A DNA stretch of 64,000 nucleotides from Cantharellus purpuraceus (GCA_025174535.1 JALBUN010000033.1:31327-95326); one strand, 5' to 3'. Counted from the stretch's first letter, positions 12,081-24,948 are shown. Made by a program: numbers and translations. The notes: generated from the sequence alone by a model not told the origin.

Positions 12081-15000
12081 CGTGCCACCAATGCCACGAC
12101 GGACAAGTCCGACACAAAAGCGACGGACCCAAAAAAATAGTAAGCAGTCCTATAGCCTCTGTATGGGCTGAGGGCTGCGTTGGTACTCCCTGTATGACAA
12201 ACAAGGTCCGCCTGAATGCATCCACTCTTTCCCACTCCAACTCCCTTACCCTCCTCATCTACTCCGACTCCATTCCCAATACCACTATCCAAGCATTAAT
12301 TGACTCCAGTTCTACTCATTGTTTCCTCGATTCCTCTTTTTCCGATTTACATAAACTCCATACATACACCATAACTCCAATATCACTCTGATTATTTGAT
12401 GGCACTACTAATGCTGTTATTTCACAAGCTATAGATCTGCCTATCTGTTTTTCTGTTGAGAAATCCAGAACCTTATGTTACTCCGCTTGACTCCAGCTGT
12501 TCTGTGGTTCTTGGACATAACTGGCTCACCCACTACAATCCATTGATTGACTGGGCATTGGGCCATATCACATTCCATTCTCCAGTACAGGCTGTGTCAT
12601 TCCTGACATCACCAGCAACTTTAGGTGCGAAACTATCTTCCACCTCCACTGATTCCGCTCTGATAGATACTCTGTCTACCCCGCCATTTATATCAATAGT
12701 GGATGCTATGGTCTTTGCCAGACTAAGCAAACTGGATGGTTCTCACACATTCCAGGTTCACCTCTCCGATCCAATATCCCTCATTCTGCCTGATCAACTC
12801 CACCGGACCTATCTATGGTTCCTAAGGAGTATCATGAGTTTGCCGACATGTTCAGCAAGTCTAAAGCTGACTCCCTAGCAGAACACTGACCATACGATCT
12901 CAAGATTGAACTGGATGACAACTCCACCCCTCCGCTTGGCCCTATCTACTCACTATCCCAAAGAGCTACTGGCTCTCCGAACATTCATAGATGAGAACTT
13001 GGCCATGGGCTTCATCCGCCCATCCCTATCGCCCCATGGCGCTCTGGTCCTATTTGTCTGCAAAAAGGATGGATCACTCCATCTATACGTTGACTTCCAG
13101 GGACTCAACAAGATCACCAAGAAAGACCGATACCCAATACCCTGCACCATGGACCTACTCGAGAGTCCTTGAAAGGCTAAGATCTATTCCAAAATAGATC
13201 TCCGACATGCCTACCATCTAGTCCACATCCGAGAAGGCGATGAATAGAAAACAACTTTCCGCACATGATATGGATCTTTGAGTGGTGCGTCATGCCCTTC
13301 AGACTAACCAATGCTCTGGCCGCCTTCCAGAGGTTCATGAATGATACCTTTGCTGACCTCCTCAATGTGACCGTCCTTGTTTACTTAGACGACATTTTGG
13401 TATATTTGGACAACAAAGAAGAACATTGGACACATGTCCAAGAGGTACTCCGACATCTCCAAAAACATGGCCTTTTCGCCCACACTGACAAATGTGAATT
13501 CCACTCTGACTCAGTCAAATATCTAGGCTATATCCTCTCCCTGGCAGGACTGACAATGTCTGATGACAAAATCAAAGCCATACAGGAATGGCTGGAACCC
13601 TGGAAAGTCAAAGACATACAGTCCTTCCTGGGGTTTGCCAACTTCTACCACCACTTCATTCACAGCTACTCCAATATCACCGTTCTGCTCACCTGACTCA
13701 CTAGGAAGGGTATCCAATGGAATTTCACTGACGAATGTAGACAGAGCTTTGAGACCTTGAAAAAGGCCTTTACTTCCGCTCTGATACTGACTCATTGGGT
13801 TCCAGATGTTCCTATCCTATTAGAGACCGATGCCTCCGACTATGCACTTGCCACGATCCTGTCCATCATCTCTCCAGACGATGGACAAGTCCATCCAATC
13901 GCTTTTCACTCATATACATTTATGCCCCACGAACTGAACTATGATGTCCATGACAAAGAGCTCCTTGCCATATATGAAGCCTTCCGGATATGGAGACACT
14001 ACCTTCAAGGCCCCTCCAACCTGATGGACGTCATAACTGACCACAAGAACTTGGAATACTTCTCCACAATGAAACTACTCACCCAAAGACAAGTCCGATG
14101 GTCCGAATACCTATCTCAGTTCAATCTCATTATCCATTTCTGTCCTGGTCGACTCAGAGCAAAGCCTGATGCATTAACTAGACACTGGGATGTCTACCCT
14201 AAAGAGGGGAATAACGACTATGCCACTGTAAACCCACACAACTTTCATCCTGTGTTTACTAACAAGCAGCTGGCATCGTCCCTACAAGCATCCACCCTCT
14301 TGACTCCCACCCTCCAAGCTGTCATCATTATGGACATTGACCAACTCCGCTCCGACATCCACTCATCACTCCGATCTGATCCTGTTGCAGTTAAACACTT
14401 GGACAACCCTTCCAATCCGAAATGGTCACTTGACCCCAAAGGACACCTCCGACACAACAACTGGATATACATCCCCGACGCCAACGGTCTCCAACTCCAA
14501 GTTTTGCAGTATTATCATGATCACCCAATCTTGGGCCATTTTGGGCAAAATTGCACACAAGGATTAATCTGATGAGACTACATATGGCCAAAAATGTGAG
14601 AATACATCCAACACTACTGTAACTCCTGCACCATGTGCATGCGCTCAAAATTGCAAAGGCACAAACCCTATGGAACACTTAAGCAACTTCCAGTCCCAGA
14701 GCAACCATGGAACTCCATCTCCATGGATTTCATAGAGAAGCTCCCCCCATCACTCGGATACGACACCATACTCATGATTGTTGACAGGTTCACTAAACAG
14801 TCACTATTCATTCCAATGCGTGACACCATCACCTCTGCCTCACTAGCTAAACTGTTCATTCTCCACATATTCTCTAAACATAGAGTCCCATTGCGTGTCA
14901 CATCCAATTGGGGCTCAGAGTTCGTGTCCTCCTTCCTCTGCACATTAGGAAAGGCTCTTGACATGAAGCTTCATTTCACCTCCAGATACCATCCTGAAGG

Positions 15001-15801
15001 AGACAGACAAACAGAACGAATGAATCAGTCCCTGGAGCAATATCTCCAAATCTATTGTAACTATCAACAAGACAACTGGGCTGATCTACTTCAATCACAG
15101 AGTTTGCCTACAACAACACTCCAAACATAACTACTGGCATCTCTCCGTTCTTTGCTGATAAAGGCTATCATCCAAACATCTCCGTCCACCCTGAGAAGGA
15201 ACTCGCCTCCACCAAAGCCCACCAATTCATAACTGACCTCAATCAACTACACCAACATCTCTGAGAAACCATCTCCAATGCCCAGAAACAATATCAAGTC
15301 TCCACAGACCGACGCCACATTCCAGCTCCGGACCTGCAAATTGGAGGCAAAGTATTCATTAAGGCCAAACATTTCTGGACCACCCATCCATCAAAGAAAC
15401 TCTCCGAGAAATACTTAGGTCCTTATGAGGTCATTGCTCGTGCAGGCAGCAGGTCCTTCACCCTCCACCTCCCTGACCACTTCTGAGCAGTTCATCTGGT
15501 CTTCCATATATCAATGCTCAAACCTGCTACTATGAACAAGATCTCCAGTCGCACACAACCCCCACCTCCCCCAATCATCATCGAAGGAGATAATGAATAT
15601 GAGATATCTGAGATCCTGGACTCAAAGATCAACTGTTGACACAAGTGCAAGCTCCAGTACTTAGTCAAATGGACTGGATACGAAGGCACTGATGAAGAGC
15701 CCTCATGGATATCCACATCCAAACTTGATCATGCATCTGAATCCATCTCCAACTTTCACTTTGCTTATCCAGACAAACCTGGCCCTCTTATGAATCTTTA
15801 A
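12081..15801 (+). pseudogene. Gypsy-D copy 2 pol: protease, RT, RNase H, integrase, chromodomain
   Basis: This Ty3/gypsy pol is in canonical order. The protease shows ALIDSSSTHCF near 12290. The RT runs from about 12950 with [12 protein letters not shown], then PFRLTNALAAFQR and an intact YLDD (about 13384-13395, [12 protein letters not shown]). RNase H has LLETDASDYAL near 13820, DKELLAIYEA and ITDHKNLEYF. The integrase HHCC region has HDHPILGHFG and CNSCTMCMR, and its core has SMDFIEKLPP, VTSNWGSEF and QTERMNQSLEQY. The second catalytic Asp is Asn (AAT at 14906-14908), as in copy 3. The chromodomain lies at about 15576-15801 with a stop at INC. Several in-frame stops and frameshifts (12391, 13172, 13260, 14570, 15130) make it non-functional. 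Confidence 0.95.
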
Positions 15802-15953
15802 GTCCCATTGCTAATGCTAATTCTATTATTTTGCATCGTCATTTTATTACAAGTCACAAGGGAAATTACAAGCCTGCTCAAAAAACTCTGAAGGAATCAC
15901 TCCGCCTCATTTTTCTCTGGTCTGAAATTTATAATCATTTTCATTTTCATTTT

Positions 15954-18900
15954 TTATACATTGCGTTTCCTTTTCCCCTTCCCCTTATCTACCTCAGGCT
16001 CCATCTCTGACTCATCATCACTCTCTACATCTGACACCCAATCTTTCTCATCCCCCATGTCCGAATCCTTGTCCAAAGGGGCCATGACCTTCCGCAGCTG
16101 ATGTAACTTGGCCGTTGGCTGACCCTCCAGAACCTCCTTCCATTTCATTGTCTTCACCAAGTCCACTAGTAACCCCTCCGTCCACCGGAGGTGCTCCGAC
16201 TGCAGGTTAACCAGCCAGATAAGCTGGCCCACAGTACTGTTGGGCGCAGAGACGCGCCCTGTACCTGTACTGGTCGTTGCCCCTTCCGATCCGACACTGC
16301 TACCCCCAGCTGCCACAGCACCCATCTCCATCTGCTGCTTTTTGGTCGGACAACCTTCTGTTTCTTTCTCCTCCTTGTACCACTAGTCGGGGCTTGACGC
16401 TCTGACTCTGGGGATTGAACTTTCCATCGATCCTACACCCTCCTTTCCAACCCTGACAATGATCACAAGACCGAAGGCGGCGAGTTGGGCCGGTAGGCCA
16501 CACACACTCCACGCCTGCATCATGACACAAGTCACAAGTTATGCCGGGCCTGCCAAATGGCTCTGCTGGAGCCAGAGCCTTGGGTGGTCTGCCCCTTCTC
16601 GCTGCGGCCTCCAAGTGTTCCCTCTCCTCCTCCTTGTCCTGCTGTTCTGCTGCCACCTTCTCCATCTCGCACTTGTGAAGCTGGATCGCCGACCTAGCAA
16701 CATGCAGCTCCTGTATGGGAACCACCTTTTCCCTATCAAATTCCATTTATGCAGCACCAATGTGCTATTCTTTGCTTTTCCATTCCTAAATATCAGCATA
16801 TATTTGATGCTTGTACCTGGAAAGAACTTATTCAAATATTCTCTATTTTTCCATATTTTTTCGGGAATATTCCATGCAGAACTCGGCTCAGAATCATTTA
16901 TTTCTGCTGTGCTACAGTTGTGGACCCATAGGCGCCCACAAACCTTCGCACAGCCGCCTCTCCCCTTTTGGACCAGGCATTTGGCCTGAATTCAAGCTCA
17001 GATGTCTCTGATCAATAAATATTCTCTAACTTAACAACCACAGCCTCTCAGGGCACTATTTTCCGTGGAGATCATCACATGACATGTGGCTATCCATGGC
17101 TGTCCAAACCAGTGCAGAAAACAGGGTGGACACCCTTCTTTTTGCCTGATCAGTGCCTAGTTCAGGGATCAGATCAGCTGATGGGTGATCAAATCAGGTG
17201 ATTGCCTTGGAATATTCTACCCCTTTCCATAACATTCTAGCTGTTTCCCTCTATTATTAGATAGAACTTTCCAGAACCATTATTCAGCTCCTGATCAGTG
17301 TTAGTGCTGTGATCAGATCCTGTGATTGGCTTGGAATATTCTACCCCATTCTTCCACCTTCCACAACCTTCCAGTAGTTTCCATCTATTAATAGGTAGAA
17401 TATTCCAGAAGCATTAGTCAGCCCCTGTAAATACAATATATAAGGAGGCCATTCTGCCTCTGAAAGAATAACATATCATCACATTCTACCCATCTTCTGC
17501 ACACCAGTGTGACTAGAGTGACATACAGTGTCATCCTCTATCTCAGTAACTGTTGATTACCAGTTCAAGGATCTTTTACAGTTGTGTAACTGTACTTGAT
17601 TGCACTCGAAGTAGTGATATTCCTGCTTTGGGCATGAGTGTAGTATCTGCCTCACGTGACTACGAATCTACAGGGTGAGATTGTCTGTCGATAGTCCTGC
17701 CATTAGTGCTCTTGTTTAAGTTACTAGTGTGTACTGCCTTTGCAGAGCATTAGAAGCTTGAACTCGTGTGAAGCAGTTGCTAGACTACTTCACACATCAC
17801 TGTTACCCGCTTCTGAGTGCCACTGGTTGGACGGTTGGATTCATCCACCTACTTCCTTTAGCCTCTAAGTGCATTCCCATCTTTTTGGAATATCTGGACC
17901 CCTAAGCGTCCGTGAACTCTAGACTCTGGAAGTCTTATTCATTTCTTGCTGCTAAGAAACGTATTACCTTTCTGCGTATAGTCTGCATTGACCAATACAA
18001 AGGATTGTAACCAAAGTACAAACGTTAAATCGTTTCTGGAGTTGTGCTGCAGCAGGGTTTGATATTCTTCTCAGCTGTTCATTCACGGAATTGTGGTGAT
18101 TTAGAGTTTGCCCTAACACCATAATTTTGCGGGTTCCAAAACAGCTCCTTCTTACGGGTTGCACCATATGACCCTCCGATCCACCTCCCACTTCTCCGTA
18201 TCAGCACTCAGGTATGCCTTCAATGAAAAGACCACGACGTTGAGATTCTTCTTGGTGGTAGCAGCATAGAGCTCTGCTCTTTTACGAGCCTCGACCATGG
18301 CTACCCAAGCCATCTCCTCATAACAATTCGAAGTTGGATCCGGCTCCGCATCTGTCCTGACATCCACAACCACCTTGGGCTCCACATTTGCATTGAGCTC
18401 CATATTGGCATCAGGATCCACCTCCACCTCTGCCCTCTCTGCCTCTGCCGCTTCATCTTCCTCAGCCACACCCAACCCAAATAATGGCCATGCCCACAGA
18501 CATAATGGCGAGTCCACCACAGTGACAGTTGTTGGATGAGTTGTTTCCATCCACGTAACGGAGATGATGGCAACCTTGGGGCTGCCTGTCTGTATTGGCA
18601 CACTTGGACTTCCTGGGTGGCTGGTTGCCCCTGCCCCGGTCTCCTCCTCCTCTACCTCCATGGCAGCTTCTAGCTCATGCGCCTGCTCCTCCACTTCCTT
18701 CAGTCTCATGGCCTCCATTGTGGCTGCAAGTTCCTTGACCCTGTGGGCTCTCTCAGCCTTCGCTTCCTCCTCTTTCCTTCTCCATTCTGTCTCTGCTGCC
18801 TCTTTCCGTCTCCGCTCCTCCTCCTCCTTCCATCTCCATTCCACCTCCTCCTCCTTCCATCTCCATTCTGCCTCCTCCTCCTCCTTCCGTCTCCGTTCTG

Positions 18901-19009
18901 CTTCCTCCTCCTCTTTCCATCTCCGCTCCTCTTCCTCTTCCTTCCATTGGGCCAAGAGCAACTGCTCAAGCTCAGCCATGCTCATGCTTGCAAAAGGGTT
19001 TGACATCAT
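15954..19009 (-). pseudogene. Antisense Zn2Cys6/AT-hook-like gene of Gypsy-D, copy 2, split by LTR C
   Basis: The minus-strand frame starts at 19009 (MMSNPFASMSMAELEQLLLAQ). It runs through a long Glu/Lys/Arg coiled-coil, then LKEVEEQAHELEAAMEVEEE, an acidic region and RAELYAATTKKNL. A solo LTR C (16712-18143) interrupts it at ELHVA. After the LTR come AEQQDKEEEREH, an AT-hook (RRGRPPK) and the cluster CDLCHDAGVEC, 12 residues, CDHCQGWKGGC. This spacing matches the fungal Zn2Cys6 pattern C-x2-C-x6-C-x5-12-C-x2-C-x6-8-C. A frameshift near 16330 separates the acidic tail ending GKGKRKRNV (15954). The protein is inferred to be nuclear and DNA-binding; its role is unknown. A TATATAAAAGG box on the minus strand near 19040 precedes the start. 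Confidence 0.82.
16712..18143 (+). repeat. Solo LTR C inside the antisense gene
   Basis: This 1432-bp LTR starts TGTATGGGAACC and ends GGTTCCAAAACA. It has a perfect 5-bp duplication, GCTCC, at 16707-16711 and 18144-18148. Copy 3 of the host gene (near 31742-31750) shows the empty site with one copy of this sequence. A TATATAAGGAGG box lies near 17438. Long LTRs ending in CA with 5-bp duplications fit Ty3/gypsy or copia, and I cannot assign the parent element. Confidence 0.95.
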
Positions 19010-19147
19010 TGAGGATAAGACCTCAATCATGCCCCTCCTTTTATATGTCTCCAGACCCCCAATATAACTCCAACTGTGCCCAACCATCTCACCTATTCAA
19101 TCCACAGACATGAGGCCTCAGGGGCTCAGCCTTAAATGGAGAGATAC

Positions 19148-19684
19148 TGTTATAACTATATTCATTAACACCCAGATCCCCATCTGATCTACTCAGATCC
19201 CTGTGCACATGAAATCTATACTCCATTTGGAAACCACCATGTCTCCATCTACCTGTCCAATTGTCACCGCTGATTCTGCCCATCCATCTCCAGTTCCAAT
19301 ATGCATCAGCATCACCATAGGAACCTGGACATCTGTCCCCATTGGACTTGGACATACTCATGTAAGGCCATCGGCCTTGGAGACCCATCACCAGAGTAAT
19401 TATTATTAGATTTCAAATATGTATTTAAGTTGCCCGACTGGGGACTTCATTCCCCAGTTTGAATATCGAATCACACCTAGTTCCTAAGTCTGATCCCAAC
19501 TCTCTAAGTCGTACTCCATCTCCAAAATCTCAGACACCGGTATTAGTGAGGGTGCAGCACATAAGCTGAAGCCAAGTCCGTTCCAACCCCCACAATGTAA
19601 CCAACTCCTTCTCCAACTCTGACCAAACCTCTGACCAAAACTCCAACCCAATCTCCAACCCCCAATCAGACCTAGTGCGTAACA
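19148..19684 (+). repeat. LTR G, 3' LTR of Gypsy-D copy 2
   Basis: It is a full 537-bp LTR from TGTTATAACTAT to GTGCGTAACA, preceded by the GAGATAC purine tract. Its right neighbour is the continuation of copia B RT (QPEGF), so this end marks where Gypsy-D copy 2 entered copia B. The flanks at 10165-10169 (TGTGT region) and 19685-19689 (TGCAT) do not form a clear duplication. Confidence 0.9.
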
Positions 19685-20774
19685 TGCATCAACCTGAAGG
19701 CTTCATCATCAAAGGGAATGAAAACTCTGTTTGCAAACTAAATAAAGGTGTCTACAGCCTCAAACAGTCTGGATGTGTGTGGCATCAAATGCTCAAATCC
19801 AAACTAGAGAAGCTTGGATTCAAATCCAGGCTAGCCAATGAAATGGTTTTCTTTCAATCACAGGGACCAGGGAATATTGAGATTGCCAGTTGGTATGTAG
19901 ATGATGGATTGCTGGCAACATGTACAAAAGAATCAATGGACAAACTCATTGGAGAGATCAGTAGTTTCTTTGAAATCCAAGATTTGGGTGAGCTGACATG
20001 TCTATTGGGCATTAAAATCTACAGAGATTGAACCAATGGATCCATTCACATTTCCCAACCTGCTTTCATTCATAACATCGTGAAACACTTCAAAATTTCC
20101 TCTGAAAAATCTATTAATAATCCAATGGATACATCACACAATCTCAGAAAGTCTACAGACTTGAATGATGAATTAATGTCCCCTATGCCTCACTTATTGG
20201 TTCAATTAATTACTGTTCAGTATCGACTTGACCAGACATTGCGTACACTATGAATTGATGTACCCAATTCACATCTCTTCCCATGGTCAAGCATTGGGAG
20301 GCCATCAAGAGAATTGGACTCACAGATGCAGACTTCACTGGTGATGTAAATGATCAAAAGTCCATGACCAGCTGGATCTTCACATATAACAATGCTCTGC
20401 TCTCATGGGCTTTGAAGAAACAGACTTGTGTTGCCAGATCTTCTATGGAGTCAGAATTGATTGCAGGATTGTTTGCATCTGCAGAAGGAATATGGTTGAA
20501 TAAACTGGGAGCAGATTTTACACTTCCATTCATTCCAATTCCAGTGTTCACTGATAATCAATCATCCATTGCATATGTGAATAATGATATCAGTAACACT
20601 CGTACAAAACACATCAACATACACTATCACTATACTCATGATCAGATTGTGAACAGAAACATTATCCTTCATTATATTCCTACATGTGACAACCCTGCCG
20701 ACATACTTATGAAGCCATTATCTCCATGCAAGCATCAGCATCTACTCAAGCTTCTTGGTATATGCTGTGCTTGA
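19685..20774 (+). pseudogene. Copia B pol, RT and RNase H continuation
   Basis: The RT resumes with HQPEGFIIKGNENSVCKLNKG, VYSLKQSGCVWHQ and an intact active site, WYVDDGLLAT (about 19887-19920). A stop at 20029-20031 and frameshifts near 20175 and 20290 follow. RNase H is at 20283-20774: TDADFTGDVNDQKS, SSMESELIAG, FTDNQSS, TRTKHINIHYHY, then the PADILMKPLSP tail and LLKLLGICCA before the stop. The purine tract GAGGGGGC and then LTR J follow directly. Confidence 0.92.
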
Positions 20775-20781
20775 GGGGGCA

Positions 20782-21591
20782 TGTCAAGAATTTACTTGAG
20801 AATTATCATGACTTACTGGAGTAAGAGGGAAGAGATGTATGATAAGAGAAAGGTGTGAAAAGATTAGGGATTCTGGTTAAGGGATGGGGAGGAGGTCATT
20901 TTTGATTTTATTCTGTGAGCCCTCCTTTCATTCTACAGGGGCGGTTACTACTCAAAAAGGGAGATATCATGATGACATTCATTCATCATAAATCTCAAGT
21001 TAAACAGGTGAAAATTCACTTCTCTGTAAAAGGTTTTTCTTTTATGACATCACATATTACAATTATTCTCTGTATCATTTATTTCTTCATTGGTTTCACA
21101 TCATTTATGACTCATTTTCCATGTAATTATTAAAACATATATTATGTGTATAGCTACATACCATAATCACATTGGATTCACTGATTTTAATCCCTTCCAA
21201 GCTGCAAACAAACAGCTTGTATCAATTTTCTGTCATTTCTGGAATAACTCCTATAGACTTATTCAATCTCAAATCCTTTGCATATACAATTAGAATATTG
21301 CACCATCTAGTTCTATCTCAAATTATGAACAATTTGGACCATTGGGTCCATTTCTATTAAGCAAACACTTTCTTGAAGTGTTGCTGTTCCCTATTTCTGC
21401 TTAAATATTTCACAGAACATCCAGTTCTTAACCGAATCACCTGAAATTTGGTGACAACATCCTACTTGAATATATATAACATACGACTGCACATACATCC
21501 TCTGCACCCCAATAATACTCCTATTTGATTTCTACTCAGCATTCACCCCCTGCCTTACACATATCACACTCCTCCTTATTTTCACCTAACA
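20782..21591 (+). repeat. LTR J, 3' LTR of copia B
   Basis: It starts TGTCAAGAATTTAC immediately after the RNase H stop and the purine tract, and ends TTCACCTAACA. At 21592 reversed LTR C resumes, so the 3' end of copia B sits inside an LTR C. Only this copy is in the window, so the boundaries rest on the TG..CA rule and on the neighbours. Confidence 0.75.
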
Positions 21592-21999
21592 ATAAGACTT
21601 CCAGAGTCTAGAGTTCATGATGCTTAGGGGCCCAGATATTTTAAAAAGAGGGGAATGCATTTAGAGGCTAGAGGAAGGAGGTGGATGAATTTGATTGTCC
21701 AACCAGTGACACTCTGAAGTGGGTAACAACAGTGTGTGAAGTAGTCTAGCAACTGCTTCACATGAGTTCAAGTTTCTAATGCTCTGCAAAGGCAGTACAC
21801 ACTAGTTACTTAAACAAGAGCACTATGGCAGGACTATTGACAGACAATCTCACCCTGTAGATTTGTATTCACATGAGGCAGATACTACACTCACACCCAA
21901 CGCGGGGCAATCACTACTTCAAGTGCAATCAAGTACAACTGTAAGTGACCCTTGAACTGGACAATCAACAGTTACTGAGAAATAGAGGATGACAATGTA
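21592..21999 (-). repeat. LTR C fragment, reverse orientation
   Basis: This is the reverse complement of the 3' half of LTR C (compare 17530-17945). It keeps the uninterrupted stretch TGAAGTGGGTAAC (near 21715), which shows the site before copia A inserted at 2103/2104 and 41463/41464. It is bounded left by LTR J and right by LTR F. Confidence 0.85.
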
Positions 22000-22196
22000 T
22001 GTATTTGTAGATACCTAGACAGGTAATCTACAGTCCAAGATAAGTGTGCATATTAAACACAACTGAGGGAGGGTGACAGCTGTGACCCACTTATATAAGG
22101 GCACAGCTGCAGAAATGGATTATACCAAATGTAATAATAAAGTGATTAGCATTGGTGGGTTACCATGTGGATCAGCTTAGGATCCACATTCCAACA
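22000..22196 (-). repeat. Short LTR F, 3' LTR of copia F
   Basis: On the minus strand it reads TGTTGGAATGTGG to CTACAAATACA, 197 bp, preceded by the purine tract GAGGGAGAG. It is inserted in reversed LTR C. A second purine tract with TGTTG lies 58 bp further in (22253), so the exact start could be either. Confidence 0.65.
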
Positions 22197-22286
22197 CTCT
22201 CCCTCACTCTGGTAATTGTTAAATAGCATAGCATTTGGGATATACATCAACACTCTCCCTCACTGGGATGCCAGTATGCACAACAG

Positions 22287-22812
22287 TGTTGAGAAATATG
22301 CTCATCCACTGATCATCCAACTTAGATTCCATACTGCTGGATCATATCCAACCTCTGGATCTTGTCAATACATGTCAATATCCACAAGATCATGCTATAA
22401 TACACTCCCCAAGTTCCATCTGATCACCAGTCACAAGATACAGTCAGGTTACTGTTGCACACATGAATAACCATCTGTATAACCAAAGTCATCAGATACA
22501 TTTAGGAGTATGAATGAATATGCCAAGTCTTATTTCTAGTTTACTTGTAAAACACCTGACTCTCATTTCCAATTCCTGTCACATTTGTACCTCTCTGTTC
22601 ACAAATGACTCACAAACACAGTCTATTTTTTTGGTTTATCTTTGTTCATGTGTCCCTCATAACTCATGTATGTTCCAGATGCCAAGACTACTCTCAGATC
22701 TATAAGTACATGTACTACCAATATGCAAATCCCTAGGGAAAATCAAGTTGTATATTTCCTCATTGATTTACTGCTTGTATTGTCTACTACTCATCTACTT
22801 AATCTTACAACA
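22287..22812 (+). repeat. LTR A copy within the 3' end of copia F
   Basis: It runs 526 bp from TGTTGAGAAATATGC to ATCTTACAACA. It splits the last codons of copia F, which read LGLHST on one side and CAYWHP on the other. The flanks AACAG and GTTGG do not show a clean duplication. Confidence 0.82.
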
Positions 22813-23980
22813 GTTGGTTGAGTGCAGGCCTAGCATTTGGGTGAATTTCTCATTTTTGGATGAGGCAAAGCCTTTGTCATAATGTCTGCTGGCATCTTGG
22901 AGGTAGGAATATAGTGGAAGGAGTGTCTTTATTCTCCACACATTTGCATGTATAGTGGAATTGGACATCTATATGTTTGGAGCAAGCATGAAATGTGGTG
23001 TCTTTCATGAGGGTGATGGAACCTGAATTGTCACTGTACATAGTTGATGTGGCTTGTTTGTGACCTAGAAGCTCAAGTAAGTGACATAACCATATTGCTT
23101 CCTTTGTCACATGACAACTGGCAATGTACTCCACCTCACAGGTTGATGTTGTGACAATGGGTTGTCATTTTGACCAAGATATCAATCCACATCCCAAGGT
23201 GAAAGCATAGCTGAAGTGGAGTGGTGGCTGTCAATATAGCTGGCGTAGTTGGAATTTGTGTAACTGGTGAGAATTGGTGCTTTCTTTCCTCCAAGGACAA
23301 GTATGTGATTTCATGTTTGCCTTAAGTAGCAAAGGACATGTTGTAGTGCTGTCCAGTGTGCCTGGCCAGGGTTGGAGTTGTATTGACTGAGTTTATTTGT
23401 AGCAAAAGTAATATTTGGGTTGAGTTGCCAACAATGTGTACATCAAGGACCCCATGCCAGCAAGATATGGTATGTTTTTCATCTCCTTCTCTTTTTCAGA
23501 TGTGAGTGACATTTTCTTAGATAGGATTACATTGGAATCAAGTGGAGTTGAAACGCCATAGCTGTCTTGCATGTGGAAGTGCTGGAGGATTGTATCAATG
23601 AAAGCTCCTTGAGAAAGAGCAATTGTCTTTGCAACATGATTGCATGTCACTGCCATGCTGAGGAACCAGCAGATGTCCCCCATATCAACTATGTTGATTA
23701 TTTTCCTGAGGCTGTCATGTGTCTGTTTCATGGTTTTACTGTCACTAGTTGCAACCACCATGTCGTTGACATGGATTGTGACCATAGCCTTGCCTGAGTG
23801 ATCATGTTTTATGAAGATGCTGTGGTTGACACTCACTCATGTGAACCCCACTTTTTGCATTTCCTCACACAGTCTTTCATACCAGCATCATCCAGCCTGC
23901 CTCAAACCATAGAGAGATTTATGCAGCTTGCATACCCAGCCTTCCTTACCCTTTTCTTTGTGCCCATCTGGTTGCTCCAT

Positions 23981-24545
23981 GACGCTTGTTCGGAATCATG
24001 TCAGTATACAATATTCTGATGTATAGGAGATATACATCAGGATTTCAATGATACATAAAGCCAGGGAGTTACAATTTGGATATCTTAAAAGATTTTGGAT
24101 GTGTGAAATTTTCATAAATATAACCATATATTCTATATTTTAATAAACTTTAAAAGATAAGATATTTGGTTGAGATGAACATAACTGTTTATATGAATAT
24201 AATAGGAATGTCTGTATTAATATAATTAGTATTATATAGGGTATTTAGATATACAAATACCAGGTGGGAATTAAAGATAGTTCAAATTATGTTACAAGTA
24301 TTGTATAAGAAAGAATCAATGATATTTGGATGTTCCTTCAAGAGAGTTGCCACCACTAAATAGGGAAAAAACAATTATTTTTGAGAATTATGCCAAAATA
24401 TCACAATATGTTTTAATCTAGTATATTGTGTAAAATTTGAGAATCATGTTGAAATATGAAAATAAGTTTGAATTGAAGTGTATTGTATAAAATTTGAGGA
24501 AAATAGGTTGTATATATGTATTTGTTGTATTTCTGAACAAGCGTC
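23981..24545 (+). mobile_element. MITE-like TIR element, copy 3
   Basis: This is 565 bp, starting GACGCTTGTTCGGAA; the reverse complement of its end is GACGCTTGTTCAGAA, so the 15-bp TIRs differ at one base. CAT flanks both sides (23978-23980 and 24546-24548). It is inserted in copia F RT. It has no coding capacity. Confidence 0.9.
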
Positions 24546-24609
24546 CATGTAGATTTCCTCAGTGAGATTTCCATGAAGAAAAGTTGTTTTGACATCAAAC
24601 TGATGTATT

Positions 24610-24948
24610 TGTCAGGGTTCATCTGACTCAGTTTCTATTTTTAGTACCTTTCTTATTGCCCCTATCAGCACAGCCTGTTAGGGTGCGCTCTCCTATCTCT
24701 CCCCTATTGTTCCCCTATCTTGGTTCCCCTATTCCTTGTGTCATCTAGTATAAAGACCTTGCCTGGTGCAGCACAGTTTCCTCAGCTTGATCTCTGAGGA
24801 TATCTGCTGTACCAGGTGAGTCCCATATTCACCAGTGACAAGTGTATAGACTGAGGATATCTGCTGTACCAGCTGGCATTATCTCTTATCAGCTCTCATC
24901 TATTGAGTATCTTGTTGTTGTGGCCTTGTCATTCAGCATAGCCCTCAC
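24610..24948 (+). repeat. Solo LTR I in copia F
   Basis: A 339-bp LTR running from TGTCAGGGTTCA to AGCCCTCACA has a perfect duplication GTATT on each side (24605-24609 and 24949-24953). A 20-bp motif (GAGGATATCTGCTGTACCAG) is repeated within it at about 24798 and 24853. A second copy lies in reverse in LTR A at 41006-41367. Confidence 0.93.

Noticed and set aside
24613..24680. Apparent continuation of copia F RT (frame with VLKIETESDEP)
   Set aside because: The same stretch recurs in the unrelated LTR A at 41310-41367 and is bounded by GTATT duplications at 24605 and 24949, so it is part of LTR I, not coding sequence.
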